DNA from: Blastococcus saxobsidens DD2
GTDB taxonomy: Bacteria; Actinomycetota; Actinomycetes; Mycobacteriales; Geodermatophilaceae
Assembly (NCBI RefSeq): GCF_000284015.1
Contig: NC_016943.1
Coordinates: 1,839,541-1,903,540, forward strand
Direction of reading: 5' to 3'
Length of the DNA: 64,000 nucleotides
The position numbers and the translations under genes were made by a program. Every line of letters starts with the position of its first letter. Positions within the stretch are counted from its first letter, which is position 1. Of the stretch, positions 31,867 to 40,103 are shown piece by piece. The notes below the pieces were generated by a model. It was not told where the DNA came from. It ran no database searches and saw nothing but the letters and a program-made list of their open reading frames with translations.

Positions 31867-33234
31867 CTATCCGTCGCCGTCGTCACCGAGGGCCGAAGGG
31901 CTGTGGGCTGGCCCGATTCTCTCTGATCCAGCGATCCCTGACATCAGCAATCCAGCGGTGAGCTGTGGACGGTCGAAGGGCAGCGCGTGGGTGCCCTCCA
32001 CACGGGTGGTCTCTATTCCGGCCGCGAGTTCGAGGTCGAGGACATCCCCGGGCAGCACCGCCTCGTCCTGCTCGGCGACAATCACGTGCACCGGGTGGCG
32101 CGGGCTTCGCAGCAGGGCAGGCAGCGGGTTGTCCTCCCAGATGCTCCGCAGGGCATCGCGGTAGGCCGGGTAGGAGTGCTGCACCCCCTCACGGGCGACC
32201 TCCTCGGGGACGTCCGGTTCCAGCCGCGGAGCGAGTCGGGCAAACGCTGGACGGAGCAAGCACATGGTTCCGCAGACGAGTCCGCCGAGACCGGAGTCGT
32301 CGACTGTGGCCCGTGCCAGCCATGAGCGGCGAGCGAATCGCGCCCGGGCCGTATCAGGGTCGGCGAAGACAGCAGGTTCAACCAAGGTCAGACGGGACAC
32401 CTGCTCGGGCCCTCTCTCGGCGACCGCGGCGGCGACGAGGCACCCCCAGCTGTGCCCGACGAGATGTACCCGGTCGAGTCCGTGGTGCTGGAGCAGCCTC
32501 AGGACGGCGTCGGCCTGGTCGGCGAGACCGAACCTGGTGCCGAGCCGCATCGAGGAGCCGAAGCCGAGCAGGTCGGGCAGAAGCACCTTGTGACCGGCCT
32601 GCGCCAGCAGTCGGGCGGCCGGCCGCCACGTCGCGGCCGTCGCTCCCAACCCATGCAACAAGACCAGTGGGTCGCTCGCGGACGTGCCGAAATGCTCGTG
32701 CGCCAGCGAGCGCGTGCGCGGATCTATCTGGGGCCGGATGATTCCGGCGCCGCCGATCCCCAGGGCCGGCGGCAGTCCGGCGGTGGCCTCGGCGTGTCGG
32801 GCGGCCAGCCATCGCTGCAGTAAGACGGCGTAGCCCCCCACCGCGGTCAGGGCGAGGACGAGCCAGGTCGTGTCCCCGCCCGGCATGTAATGCGCACTGA
32901 CATGCCCGAGGGCCAACACGTCCATCCATCGGAAATGCGGCACACCGAGCCGGAAGATCAGATCGGGCCACATCGCCCAGAGGTGGAACAGCAGGACAGT
33001 GATGAGTTGCCCGCGGGCGGGCCGTGCGGCCACCAGTAGGTGCAGGCTCTGCCAGAGTGCTGTGGCCAGCAGCGCGACCAGGAAGTGGGTGGCCCAATGG
33101 AAATGGGCGTCATGAGCGGAGTAGGAGGTGTAGAGGGCCACCTCCGCGCCGACCAGTACCACGGCCTGGACGAGGAGCGTCTGCAGACGAAGTGGCCGGT
33201 AGGCCCGCGGCCACTGTCCTCGAGCCCGCCTCAT
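31867..33234 (-). CDS. Alpha/beta hydrolase with N-terminal membrane domain
   Basis: This is a 455-residue two-part protein. Residues 1-150 contain four or five membrane helices with Trp/His-rich loops. Residues about 190-440 form an alpha/beta hydrolase with Leu-Leu-His-Gly-Leu-Gly-Ala-Thr (oxyanion region), Asp-Leu-Leu-Gly-Phe-Gly-Ser-Ser, the nucleophile elbow Gly-His-Ser-Trp-Gly, and late Glu-Gly-Thr-His-Ala. The triad looks complete. A membrane-embedded hydrolase might act on lipids or lipid-linked esters (inference). ATG 33234 gives an ATGA overlap with the upstream gene, a better start than ATG 33243. Confidence 0.82.
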   Translation of the reverse strand: MRRARGQWPRAYRPLRLQTLLVQAVVLVGAEVALYTSYSAHDAHFHWATHFLVALLATALWQSLHLLVAARPARGQLITVLLFHLWAMWPDLIFRLGVPHFRWMDVLALGHVSAHYMPGGDTTWLVLALTAVGGYAVLLQRWLAARHAEATAGLPPALGIGGAGIIRPQIDPRTRSLAHEHFGTSASDPLVLLHGLGATAATWRPAARLLAQAGHKVLLPDLLGFGSSMRLGTRFGLADQADAVLRLLQHHGLDRVHLVGHSWGCLVAAAVAERGPEQVSRLTLVEPAVFADPDTARARFARRSWLARATVDDSGLGGLVCGTMCLLRPAFARLAPRLEPDVPEEVAREGVQHSYPAYRDALRSIWEDNPLPALLRSPRHPVHVIVAEQDEAVLPGDVLDLELAAGIETTRVEGTHALPFDRPQLTAGLLMSGIAGSERIGPAHSPSALGDDGDG

Positions 33235-33818
33235 GGCACCCACTTCAGGATCGTCGTGACCTCGAAGGCGTTGACCAGGTAGGCGGGGTCAAGGGTGGAG
33301 TAACGCACCTGCCGCTGGCTGTCGACGACGGCGTAGCCGATGCCCGGACCGCCGTCGACGGGGGTGGGCAGGGCAACCGCATCGGCAAGGCGTCCGTCCG
33401 GATCGACGACGACCTCGACGAGTCCGGGGTCGACCGCAGCGGCAGGCGGCTCCGGAAGCATGAGTCGCACCTCGACGCGGCGCGGCAACTCGCCGAGCCA
33501 GCCCGCCAGCTCCTGCCGGTCGGGTGGCTCTCGGTCGAACAGGAGCACCACGGGACTGCCGCCAAACTCAACACCCGCAACGGTCGACGGCACCAGCGGC
33601 CCGTCGAGCAACAGCCCGTCGCGCTGGCGTGCCGGATCGGGTTGATCCTGCGGCCCGGGCGGACGCACCAGGACCACGACCACGAAGATCAGGGTGACGG
33701 CTAGAGCGGCCCACCACGCCAACGGGGCCCAGGACGGCAGTGGGGGCCGTCGGCCCGGTGTGCGACCCCAGTCGTCGTCCGTTGAGGACGAGCGGTCGGA
33801 TTGCGTCGGAGTCATCAT
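33231..33818 (-). CDS. Single-pass membrane protein with thioredoxin-like domain lacking cysteines
   Basis: The 195-residue protein has a polar N-terminus, one membrane helix (about residues 32-52) and an outside domain. Its strand Pro-Val-Val-Leu-Leu-Phe-Asp-Arg and the pattern Val-Asp-Pro-Asp-Gly-Arg-Leu-Ala-Asp-Ala-Val...Tyr-Ala-Val-Val-Asp resemble a thioredoxin/AhpC-TSA fold. No cysteine is present, so it cannot be a classical redox enzyme. Function unknown. It is translationally coupled to the hydrolase downstream. ATG 33818 or 33815 could be the start. Confidence 0.68.
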   Translation of the reverse strand: MMTPTQSDRSSSTDDDWGRTPGRRPPLPSWAPLAWWAALAVTLIFVVVVLVRPPGPQDQPDPARQRDGLLLDGPLVPSTVAGVEFGGSPVVLLFDREPPDRQELAGWLGELPRRVEVRLMLPEPPAAAVDPGLVEVVVDPDGRLADAVALPTPVDGGPGIGYAVVDSQRQVRYSTLDPAYLVNAFEVTTILKWVP

Positions 33819-34136
33819 TGCTCAGAGTCGCCGAAATCTGGACCGGCGGCTGCGTGAAGTCGGCCAGCGGCCGTGCGGCATTGTATGCCCATCAGCTTCG
33901 CGGCCTGAGTGTCCGGCCGGACCGGTGATAGCCGGGGTTGCGGTCAACGATGGGATCGAGCCCTGGTGAGGAGGGCTGCTGCGGCCCAGTCCTGCCTGCG
34001 GATGCTGAGGACGGCGACGGCTGCGGGCGCGCAGACACGCTCGGCCAAGTCCCCGCCGACATCCCGAAGGCTTCGCCGACGGAGCCCGGTCCACGCACCG
34101 GGATGCTAGCCACGCCGTCTGCTGCAGACTTCGACG
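33819..34136. other. Gene-free stretch
   Basis: No gene supported between the response-regulator stop and the thioredoxin-like gene; it probably contains the promoter for 33818. Nothing else recognised. Confidence 0.35.
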
Positions 34137-34571
34137 TCAGACGGTCCGCGCCCATGCCGGCCAGGCGCACCGCCCGGCGCTGACCGTCCGAATCGCTCGA
34201 ATGAGGTTCGCCCCCCGTCCGCCCTTGGCGATAAAGCCTGCGGCACCTGCCTCGCGTGCGGCTCGCACGACGTCGCGGCCGACTGCTGCGCTGAAAATCA
34301 GTACACGTGCCCCCGGACGCGCATGATTGAGGCGTCGAGTGGCCTCGATGCCAGACATCCTGGGCATCGTCAGGTCCATGAGAACGACATCGGGATCGAC
34401 GGCTTCAGCGAGGTGAAGTGCCTCCTGCCCGTCGCTGGCCTCCCCCACGGCCACGATGCCGTCGGTCGACTCCAGCAGGTCCAGGACGGCGGCACGCACG
34501 GTTGGGTGGTCGTCGACAACCAACACGCGGATTTCGGCGACTGGGTCGCTTGGGTCGCGGCGAGCGGGCAT
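34137..34571 (-). CDS. Response-regulator receiver domain without output domain
   Basis: The 144-residue protein is a NarL-type receiver domain: Val-Val-Asp-Asp-His-Pro near the start, the phospho-acceptor Asp in Val-Leu-Met-Asp-Leu-Thr-Met-Pro, a conserved Ser/Thr position in Ile-Phe-Ser-Ala, and the Lys in Phe-Ile-Ala-Lys-Gly-Gly. The LuxR DNA-binding helix-turn-helix that normally follows is absent; the frame stops about 20 residues after the receiver. It is therefore a single-domain regulator or a truncated gene. No histidine kinase is nearby. ATG 34571 is chosen; a start at 34598 is possible. Confidence 0.75.
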   Translation of the reverse strand: MPARRDPSDPVAEIRVLVVDDHPTVRAAVLDLLESTDGIVAVGEASDGQEALHLAEAVDPDVVLMDLTMPRMSGIEATRRLNHARPGARVLIFSAAVGRDVVRAAREAGAAGFIAKGGRGANLIRAIRTVSAGRCAWPAWARTV

Positions 34572-34851
34572 GCGGGTCAAGGTACTACTAAAAAGCATCG
34601 TTCTCGCGCGTTGAGCCACGCTCGACTCTCCCAGGTGGAACGACCTGGTGATGCACACACCATCGTGAGCCGAGGGACGCCGGCCAGATCTACCTGGCAC
34701 CGGCGATGTCCTCGTCCCCGACGACGGGCGAAGTCCGGTCCTACCCGGCATCGCGATCTACGCCTGCGGAGCTGGCCGACACGATGGGCCATCAAGGGCG
34801 GGTGGCCGCACCGCGGGGGTACTGCGAGCGCCGTCGACCGTCGGCCGGCGC

Positions 34852-35085
34852 TTAGAAGTGGCGGTAGACGCCGACGGGGGCGCAGGCTTCTGGGTCGACC
34901 GGGGCGGCATGGTGGTGCAGCCCCGGGCATGCTGGCGCGCAATGCAGTGAGCTCGGCGAGCTCTCGGTCGAGATCGGCCAGCGGCCGCTGCACGTGCCGG
35001 CAGGGGCCTTGCCGGCGTCGCGGTTAGCCAGGATCCCGCGGATCTGGACAAGTTCCTGCCTGCCTGCTGGCTGCGGCGTGTGAAG
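34852..35085 (-). pseudogene. MerR-family regulator, C-terminal remnant with two frameshifts
   Basis: Read across frames, this region spells the dimerisation and metal-loop end of a MerR metal regulator: Val-Gln-Ile-Arg-Gly-Ile-Leu-Ala-Asn-Arg-Asp-Ala-Gly-Lys-Ala-Pro, then in the next frame Cys-Arg-His-Val-Gln-Arg-Pro-Leu-Ala-Asp-Leu-Asp, and back in the first frame a His-His-His...Glu-Ala-Cys tail ending at TAA 34852-34854. One lost base near 35010 and one gained base near 34925 fit. The N-terminal DNA-binding half is not seen. The Cys and His cluster suggests it once sensed Pb/Cd/Zn. Confidence 0.6.
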
Positions 35086-35181
35086 GGGGAGGCGAGGTTC
35101 GGGCCGGGACGCCGGGGGGCCTCGTGCCCCGGGAGTGCGGCCTGTAGCAGGACGGCGAAGCCGGTCGCCTGTCGTCACCGG

Positions 35182-36246
35182 TCATGCGGCTTTGATGGAC
35201 GCACGTCGGCGGGAGATCGTTCGTTTGGTGGTGGCGAGCTGCTGGGCGATGTCGCGGATGGACTTCCCCCGTTCGGTGAGGCGTCTGACGACTTCGTCCT
35301 GCTCAGCGGGGGTCAGGTGCTCGAGGCGGACGCCGTCGCCAGCGAGGGCGCGCTCGATGGCGATCTCGTCGAGGTCGTCGTCCTTCTCTACGCGCCCAGC
35401 GTGGTGTTGAGGCTCTGGGTCGGTGTCGATGTCGTCCCAGGCCAGAGGTGGCAGCCATCCGCGTTCGGCGGCGAAGGCACGGGCGGCGTCGGCGGCGGCG
35501 CGCTGATCATCGGTGGACTGCGGTGGGCGCAGGTTCCACAGCTGTTCGTAGAGGTCGTTGACGTCCTGCGCGGTTCGCGCGGTTACGGAGTCGCTGAGCA
35601 TGCTGCGTCGGAGGCCGGCGGAGCTTCGGCCGAGCCGGGCGGCCAGCTCGTCGTGGGGCCATCCGGTGGCGATCAGGGCCTGCAGCCGGCGACGAGTGCC
35701 CGTGGCGACGACGTGGCTGCGCGGCGCCCGGTTGGCCTGGTCCATCCGAATGCGCAAGACCCGATGGGCGGTCCGGGGTCGGACCCACTGGATGCCTGGG
35801 GTGCCGTCGCGTCCGGGGTCGGCCAGTTCGCGGACGTGGCTGGTGGAGATGCCCGCGAGCAGGGCGACCCGCTCGACGCCGATGCCGGCGGCGCGTAGCG
35901 CGCGGATGTGCTCGCGCACCGGCGCCGCGTCTACGAACGGCCGCCATCGGCCGAAGGTCTGCGCGCGGTGCACGGCGCGGCCGGCCGCGGTGTTGGCGGC
36001 GGTGCAGTCGGTGCATCGGCAGCGGTCCTTCACATAGGCGGCGCGGGTTCCGTGCACATGCCCAGCACGCGGATGAGTGCAGTCCCGCTCCACCCGACCC
36101 TGGGCGCGCTGGACACGGCGACGGGCTCGCTCGATGGCCTGCCGGTGCTTCGCGCAGGAATGGCGCGCGTGGTGGACGTCGGCGAGGGCGTCGCTGGCGT
36201 ACGTCCCGCTGTAGCCGCAGGCCGGACAGGTCCGGGTGGCGCTCAT
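35182..36246 (-). CDS. Zinc-ribbon and helix-turn-helix protein of the mobile element
   Basis: The 354-residue protein begins with a Cys-Pro-Ala-Cys zinc ribbon closed by His/Cys (about residues 6-32) and has a second metal cluster around residue 85 (Asp-Arg-Cys-Arg-Cys-Thr-Asp-Cys). The Tyr-Val-Lys-Asp-Arg-Cys-x-Cys...Cys pattern is common in actinophage and integrative-element proteins. Three segments look like helix-turn-helix units: near 130 (Ala-Leu-Leu-Ala-Gly-Ile-Ser-Thr), near 205 (Leu-Ala-Ala-Arg-Leu-Gly-Arg-Ser), and at the end (Ile-Arg-Asp-Ile-Ala-Gln-Gln-Leu). A DNA-binding regulator or replication/excision aid is likely; no family name is certain. Its start overlaps the upstream gene by 4 bp. 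Confidence 0.75.
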   Translation of the reverse strand: MSATRTCPACGYSGTYASDALADVHHARHSCAKHRQAIERARRRVQRAQGRVERDCTHPRAGHVHGTRAAYVKDRCRCTDCTAANTAAGRAVHRAQTFGRWRPFVDAAPVREHIRALRAAGIGVERVALLAGISTSHVRELADPGRDGTPGIQWVRPRTAHRVLRIRMDQANRAPRSHVVATGTRRRLQALIATGWPHDELAARLGRSSAGLRRSMLSDSVTARTAQDVNDLYEQLWNLRPPQSTDDQRAAADAARAFAAERGWLPPLAWDDIDTDPEPQHHAGRVEKDDDLDEIAIERALAGDGVRLEHLTPAEQDEVVRRLTERGKSIRDIAQQLATTKRTISRRRASIKAA

Positions 36247-36695
36247 GCCCCGCCCCATGGGCATCCGGCGACCGGCTGACCGGTGTGGCCCCGACCGGGT
36301 ACGCCGGCCCCGGCCAGAACGTCCTCGATCCAGTCGGTGCGGAAGCTGCCGGCGTCTCCGACGTGGTCGTCGAAGGCCATGGGCGTGAACTGCTGGGCGG
36401 TGGCGGCCCACTCCCGGTCGGACAGGGGCCGCTCGAGGTGGGCCTCGACGGTGGGCCGGTCGACGTAGGCGATGCTGGCGCCGATGACGTCGGACAAGTC
36501 GGTGAGCAGCCGGTGGGTGTTGCCGCCGTAGCTGTCGACGAAGGCCTGCAGCAGGGAGCGGCAAGCAGTCTGCCGCGGCAGATGGGGGAGGGGCGCCGCG
36601 TCGCAGGCCCGGCGGCTGATCGCTCGGTTGCCGCCAGTGGCCGGCGCGTCAACGGGACAGGCGTGCTCCGGCGAGAGGGTGACCTTCCCCTTCAT
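36243..36695 (-). CDS. Hypothetical protein of the integrase-proximal operon
   Basis: The 150-residue protein has a short Cys/Pro N-terminus, then Ser-Leu-Leu-Gln-Ala-Phe-Val-Asp-Ser-Tyr-Gly-Gly-Asn and Val-Ile-Gly-Ala-Ser-Ile-Ala-Tyr-Val-Asp, and an acidic C-terminal half ending in Gly-rich sequence. It is soluble and not recognised. ATG 36695 has GAGGAG in front. It overlaps its two neighbours by 4 bp on each side, so the three proteins are made together. Being next to an integrase suggests a function for the element (inference). Confidence 0.65.
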   Translation of the reverse strand: MKGKVTLSPEHACPVDAPATGGNRAISRRACDAAPLPHLPRQTACRSLLQAFVDSYGGNTHRLLTDLSDVIGASIAYVDRPTVEAHLERPLSDREWAATAQQFTPMAFDDHVGDAGSFRTDWIEDVLAGAGVPGRGHTGQPVAGCPWGGA

Positions 36696-37222
36696 CGAAT
36701 CTCCTCGACGGTGCCGCAGTGACAACCCGAAGACGGCGTCGGTGCGGGGGAGAGGTCGCGGGAGGTGGTCAGCACGTGAATCACTTCGGCGCCGAGGTCG
36801 AGCAGGAAGCTGCCGACACCGGCGGTGTCCTCCAGACCGATCAACCGCCGCTCTCCGCCAAGGTCGGCCACACCGAGCCGGTACAGCCGCGGGTGGGTGC
36901 GTCGGCAGGCGACGGCCTTGACGACCGCACGGGCGGCCGACCCGTCGAGCCCGGGATGCTGAGGTGGACGCTGGGTCCAGCTCATCCGGCCGATCGCGGC
37001 GAGGATCTCGATGCGCTGCGGCTGCTCGCTGGTGAAGCCCATTTGGACGCCCAGGACGGTCCAGGACAGCCCGCTCCCGTGGTCGCCGTCGGCGGTCAGT
37101 CCGTCGTTCCGCGCCTGTTCGCAAGCGATGCCGGGGGCACCGGCCGGCGAGCGCAGCGTTTCGCTGCTGGGGGAATGCGGCGCAACGGTTGCCGCTGCCG
37201 GTTGTCCCGGCCGACTGCACAT
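36692..37222 (-). CDS. Hypothetical protein, first gene of the same operon
   Basis: The product is 176 residues if it starts at ATG 37222 (GGGAG at 5 bp), or 116 from ATG 37042. The C-terminal half has Arg-Ile-Glu-Ile-Leu-Ala-Ala-Ile-Gly-Arg, an Arg/His stretch, and Val-Gly-Ser-Phe-Leu-Leu-Asp-Leu-Gly-Ala-Glu-Val-Ile-His-Val. The protein ends with a Cys-His-Cys motif. No known family is recognised. It leads the three-gene unit toward the zinc-ribbon protein at 35182. Confidence 0.6.
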   Translation of the reverse strand: MCSRPGQPAAATVAPHSPSSETLRSPAGAPGIACEQARNDGLTADGDHGSGLSWTVLGVQMGFTSEQPQRIEILAAIGRMSWTQRPPQHPGLDGSAARAVVKAVACRRTHPRLYRLGVADLGGERRLIGLEDTAGVGSFLLDLGAEVIHVLTTSRDLSPAPTPSSGCHCGTVEEIR

Positions 37223-37562
37223 GGCTGCTCCCGTGGGTGAGGACCGCTCACCGGGAGAAGGCGCTATTCGGAGCCGATTGGTGACACCTGCCGACGAATT
37301 GGGGATGCCGGGTGCCGCGGATCAGTTATGTGCCAAGAGCATCGGTCGCGGCAGTGGGGGTCACCGCGCCGTCCGGTGCAGCCGGTTGCACTCACAGCGA
37401 ACCGGGGCGGGCGATCGTGGCAGGTAGGAACCTGCACAGGAGGCTCAAGTGGTGTCACTAAACGGCCTCGAATCGCGCCTTCTTCTCGTGAAGGCAGCGG
37501 ATGCCGACGAGAGGCGGCTGGGCCGCCACGTTGACGCAACCCGGCGAATCGAAGGAGTTGCC
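37223..37562. other. Promoter region with inverted repeat
   Basis: No gene. Just upstream of the 37222 start lies an interrupted inverted repeat, CTCCC...GGTGAG facing CTCACC-GGGAG (about 37227-37258), which could be an operator or hairpin for the three-gene unit. The right part carries the ribosome site of the gene at 37563. Confidence 0.4.
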
Positions 37563-37961
37563 ATGGCGGGTCATCAGTCATCGCCGCAGGACCGCGGGTG
37601 CCGCCTCCCTGACGCCGGTCGGGCCAAACCCAAGGACTGCGATCCTGCAAGCCCGTCCGCTGTCAGCCAGCGGGCGCTGCGGGCGCGCATGGCAGCGCAT
37701 CAGCTCCATGCAAGGGTGCGGGACGCCGCAGCACATACGGCGCCTGCGCGGGCTGCGTTTATGTCTCGGTTCGAACGGGAGGTGGACCCGGACGGATCTC
37801 TTGATCCTCGTGAGCGAGCTCGTCGGGCTGAGCATGCACGCAAGGCGTACTTCGTCCGTCTCGCGCTCGCCTCGAGCCACGCTCGTGGATTGCGCCGCAG
37901 CGGCCGTGGCGGTGGCGGTGGCGGTGGCGGTCCGAGGCTTTCGGCTGGAGGTGAGGCGTAG
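37563..37961 (+). CDS. Small basic/acidic conserved actinobacterial protein
   Basis: The 132-residue protein has the middle segment Ala-Arg-Ala-Ala-Phe-Met-Ser-Arg-Phe-Glu-Arg-Glu-Val-Asp-Pro-Asp-Gly, followed by Ala-Glu-His-Ala-Arg-Lys-Ala-Tyr-Phe-Val-Arg-Leu-Ala, a pattern I associate with short conserved actinobacterial proteins of unknown function. The C-terminus has a run of eight glycines coded by simple GGC/GGT repeats. ATG 37563 with GGAG before it is favoured over an upstream frame start at 37449. It faces the integrase-side genes. No function is proposed. Confidence 0.65.
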   Translation: MAGHQSSPQDRGCRLPDAGRAKPKDCDPASPSAVSQRALRARMAAHQLHARVRDAAAHTAPARAAFMSRFEREVDPDGSLDPRERARRAEHARKAYFVRLALASSHARGLRRSGRGGGGGGGGPRLSAGGEA

Positions 37962-38066
37962 GTCTCGTGACGCGTCCCTTGCCGAGGGGCTGATCCACAC
38001 CAGCCAGGGGAATCTCCCTCCCGACCCCCGCATCGGGACATGCCCGCTGTATGCCGCTGGTTGCGA

Positions 38067-38294
38067 TCAACTCGGCTGTGGCGTCCAGCGTCGCTTGGCG
38101 TCGGCGAGAGTGGCCTCGTAGCCGTTGCGGTGTCGGACGAACTCCTCCGCCAGCTCGGCGTATTCGTCGTCAACGGCCACTAGCCAACCGGGACAGCCGG
38201 GGCCGTAGGAGGTGGATCGTCGGTAGGTGAGATGCTGACCGTCCTCCGGGTCGAGCCAGTGCTGGTCGACGTAGACGCGGGCGGGAGCGCTCAT
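38067..38294 (-). CDS. Small hypothetical protein
   Basis: The 75-residue product from ATG 38294 has Val-Tyr-Val-Asp-Gln-His-Trp-Leu-Asp-Pro-Glu-Asp-Gly and a Glu-rich helix near the end (Leu-Ala-Glu-Glu-Phe-Val-Arg-His-Arg). It is soluble. The frame could begin at 38369. No strong ribosome site is seen, so it is a modest call. It lies just past the integrase on the same strand. Confidence 0.5.
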   Translation of the reverse strand: MSAPARVYVDQHWLDPEDGQHLTYRRSTSYGPGCPGWLVAVDDEYAELAEEFVRHRNGYEATLADAKRRWTPQPS

Positions 38295-38704
38295 TCGCAC
38301 GAGGAGCCGCAGCAGCGACATGCGCGGACGGTTCGCTTGGGCTGTAGGGCTGTTGGTCCGGTCTCGCATCCTTCAGCCGGCCCGCATCTTCGCCCGGAGG
38401 GCCTTCGTCCGGTAACCGAGTATCGGCTGCCCTTCCGGCCCGAGGCTGTGCGTCCGTCGGCTGGGCCCACCGCGCCAGTGGGGACAATGCGACTCGACTC
38501 GGGGAGTCGCCGCCGCACAGGCCTGCTGCTTGCCGGAGCGGTTCTTGCCGGGGATGTGCGCCTTCCGGACGACGGCGCCCGTTGTCCGGCCAGCGTGACC
38601 CTGCGGACCGCAGGCCACGTAGTGGCCCCCGACTCCAGCGATATGGGGATGCCGCCAGGGCCGCTCCGCTGCGGTGCGACCCGCGGCGCCCAGCGGAACG
38701 TTCG
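38295..38704. other. Gene-free stretch downstream of the integrase
   Basis: I found no gene with a credible start or family match between the integrase stop and the small gene at 38294. A plausible place for element-specific sequence; nothing more can be said. Confidence 0.35.
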
Positions 38705-39631
38705 CTACAGCCGGTCACCGAGGCCGGCGCGATGGAAGGCGGCGCGGGCCCGCTCGTCGGCGGCGCTCGCAGCGTAACGGCCGACCATCTCTCGCGAACG
38801 CCAGCCGGCGAGCCGCATGAGGTCCTGCTCCTGTCCGCCACTGGCCAGCCAGGTGTGGGCGTAGGTGTGCCGGAAGCGGTGCGGGTGCACGTTGGAGACG
38901 TGGGCTTCGGCGGCGCGGCGTTCGAGCATCTGCCGGACGCCGGAGTCGGTCACCCTTCCCTTCTTGCCGAGCCACAGTGCCGGAAGGGTGGCCTGTGGGT
39001 GTGTTGCGCGGGCGCGCAGGTACCGGCGCAAAGCATCGGCGGTCTTGGCGCCGTACGGGACCGCACGGCCACGTCGTCCCTTGCCCATCACCAGGGCCAC
39101 GCTCTGCTCGGAATCCAAGTCGTCGACGTTGAGCCCGGCCAGCTCGCCGGCGCGCATGCCGGTGTCGATGAGCATGCGCAGCATCGCGGTGTCCCGGCGG
39201 TTCTCGAAGGTGTTGCCGCGGGCAGCGTCCAACAGGGCCCGCAGCTCGTCGTCGGTGAGGATGTCGACCGGCTGCTCAGGCACGGCCGGAGGACGCATCC
39301 GCTCCATCGGGGATCGTGGAATCTCGCCGTCCTCGGTCAGCCAGCGGAAGAGCTGCTGCATGGATCGGTAGTGCTTAGCGACGGTCGCGGGGGACACGCG
39401 CTCGACGAGGGCGGCCAAGAAGGCCTCAAGGTGGTCGCGACTGATCGCGCCCGCGGTGGTCGGCATCCCCGCCTCCCGGAGATAGCCGACCAAGTTCTCG
39501 CCAACGCGTAGGTAGCTGGCGATGGTGGACGGGGCGACATTGCGGGCGCGCAGGTGGGTGCGCCAGTCGGGCAGCAGCACCGCCAGGTCATCGACGGCCA
39601 TCGCGACACGTGGAGGCGGGGCTGAGGACAT
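38705..39631 (-). CDS. Tyrosine site-specific integrase (XerC/D type)
   Basis: The 308-residue recombinase has an N-terminal core-binding domain (about residues 15-105) and a catalytic domain (about 125-305). The catalytic set is visible: Arg in Asp-Thr-Gly-Met-Arg-Ala-Gly-Glu-Leu, Lys in Met-Gly-Lys-Gly-Arg-Arg, His-x-x-Arg in His-Arg-Phe-Arg-His-Thr, the Gly-Trp segment, and Tyr in Met-Val-Gly-Arg-Tyr-Ala. ATG 39631 is preferred because an upstream extension runs into the tRNA gene. The gene reads away from the tRNA (39701-39777), 70 bp from its 3' end, typical of integrase genes next to their attachment site. Confidence 0.93.
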   Translation of the reverse strand: MSSAPPPRVAMAVDDLAVLLPDWRTHLRARNVAPSTIASYLRVGENLVGYLREAGMPTTAGAISRDHLEAFLAALVERVSPATVAKHYRSMQQLFRWLTEDGEIPRSPMERMRPPAVPEQPVDILTDDELRALLDAARGNTFENRRDTAMLRMLIDTGMRAGELAGLNVDDLDSEQSVALVMGKGRRGRAVPYGAKTADALRRYLRARATHPQATLPALWLGKKGRVTDSGVRQMLERRAAEAHVSNVHPHRFRHTYAHTWLASGGQEQDLMRLAGWRSREMVGRYAASAADERARAAFHRAGLGDRL

Positions 39632-39700
39632 GCCCACAGCGTAGTCGAATCCCCGTCTCTTGGAGCGCTGTGCGGGATTCAGTACCCGCGTATTGCCTGG

Positions 39701-39777
39701 TGGTGGGGCGGGTGGGGCTCGAACCCACGACCCAGGGATTATGAGTCCCATGCTCTGACCGGCTGAGCTACCGCCCC
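39701..39777 (-). tRNA. tRNA with anticodon CAT (Met or Ile2)
   Basis: A full cloverleaf is visible. The acceptor stem is GGGGCGG/CCGCCCC, with D-arm GCTC/GAGC, anticodon loop CTCATAA, T-loop TTCGAGC, discriminator A and an encoded CCA (39701-39703). The CAT anticodon is shared by elongator Met and by Ile2, in which C34 is modified to lysidine; I cannot separate them by eye. The 3' end points to the integrase, so it is the probable attachment site of the island. Confidence 0.9.
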
Positions 39778-39895
39778 GGTGCGGACAGCCTGCCAGACGC
39801 CGCGCCCGCACCCCCGCCGTGTCGTGGTGCGCGTGGGGCGGACCGAGTAGATCCGTTACCTTGCTGTGACATTCTGGCTCCGCGCTTGTAGCCTT

Positions 39896-40087
39896 CCTCG
39901 CGGTCCACCCGATCCCGCTCCCGAACCCGGGGGCTCGGGCGGACCCCGCCGAACCGCCCGTCCTGATGGCCGGGTGGACCGGGGACCCATGTTCTCTGGG
40001 GTGAATCCCGTCTGCGCTCCCGCAGGCTGACGGGTAGGGCCACGTTCCGGCCCGAACCCGTCAGCTGACCTGGTAGGCGGACCGAGG
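39896..40087 (+). promoter_or_regulatory. c-di-AMP riboswitch (ydaO/yuaA type)
   Basis: The leader before the M23 peptidase gene carries the conserved ydaO blocks: GGGGTGAATCC near 40000, TAGGGCCACG, and CCCGAACCCGTCAGCTGACC followed by GGTAGGCGG at 40050-40080. The ends CCTCG-CGGTCC and GGACCG-AGG pair as P1. In actinobacteria this element senses cyclic di-AMP and controls cell-wall hydrolases, as here. A promoter is likely around 39860-39895. Confidence 0.88.
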
Positions 40088-40103
40088 AACGGAGACCGTC
40101 GCC

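Noticed and set aside
1-39700. Copy of the tRNA 3' end as the left attachment site
   Set aside because: I looked for the GGTTCGAGCCCCACC-type sequence in the island and did not find a convincing copy by eye; a computed search is needed before claiming an end.
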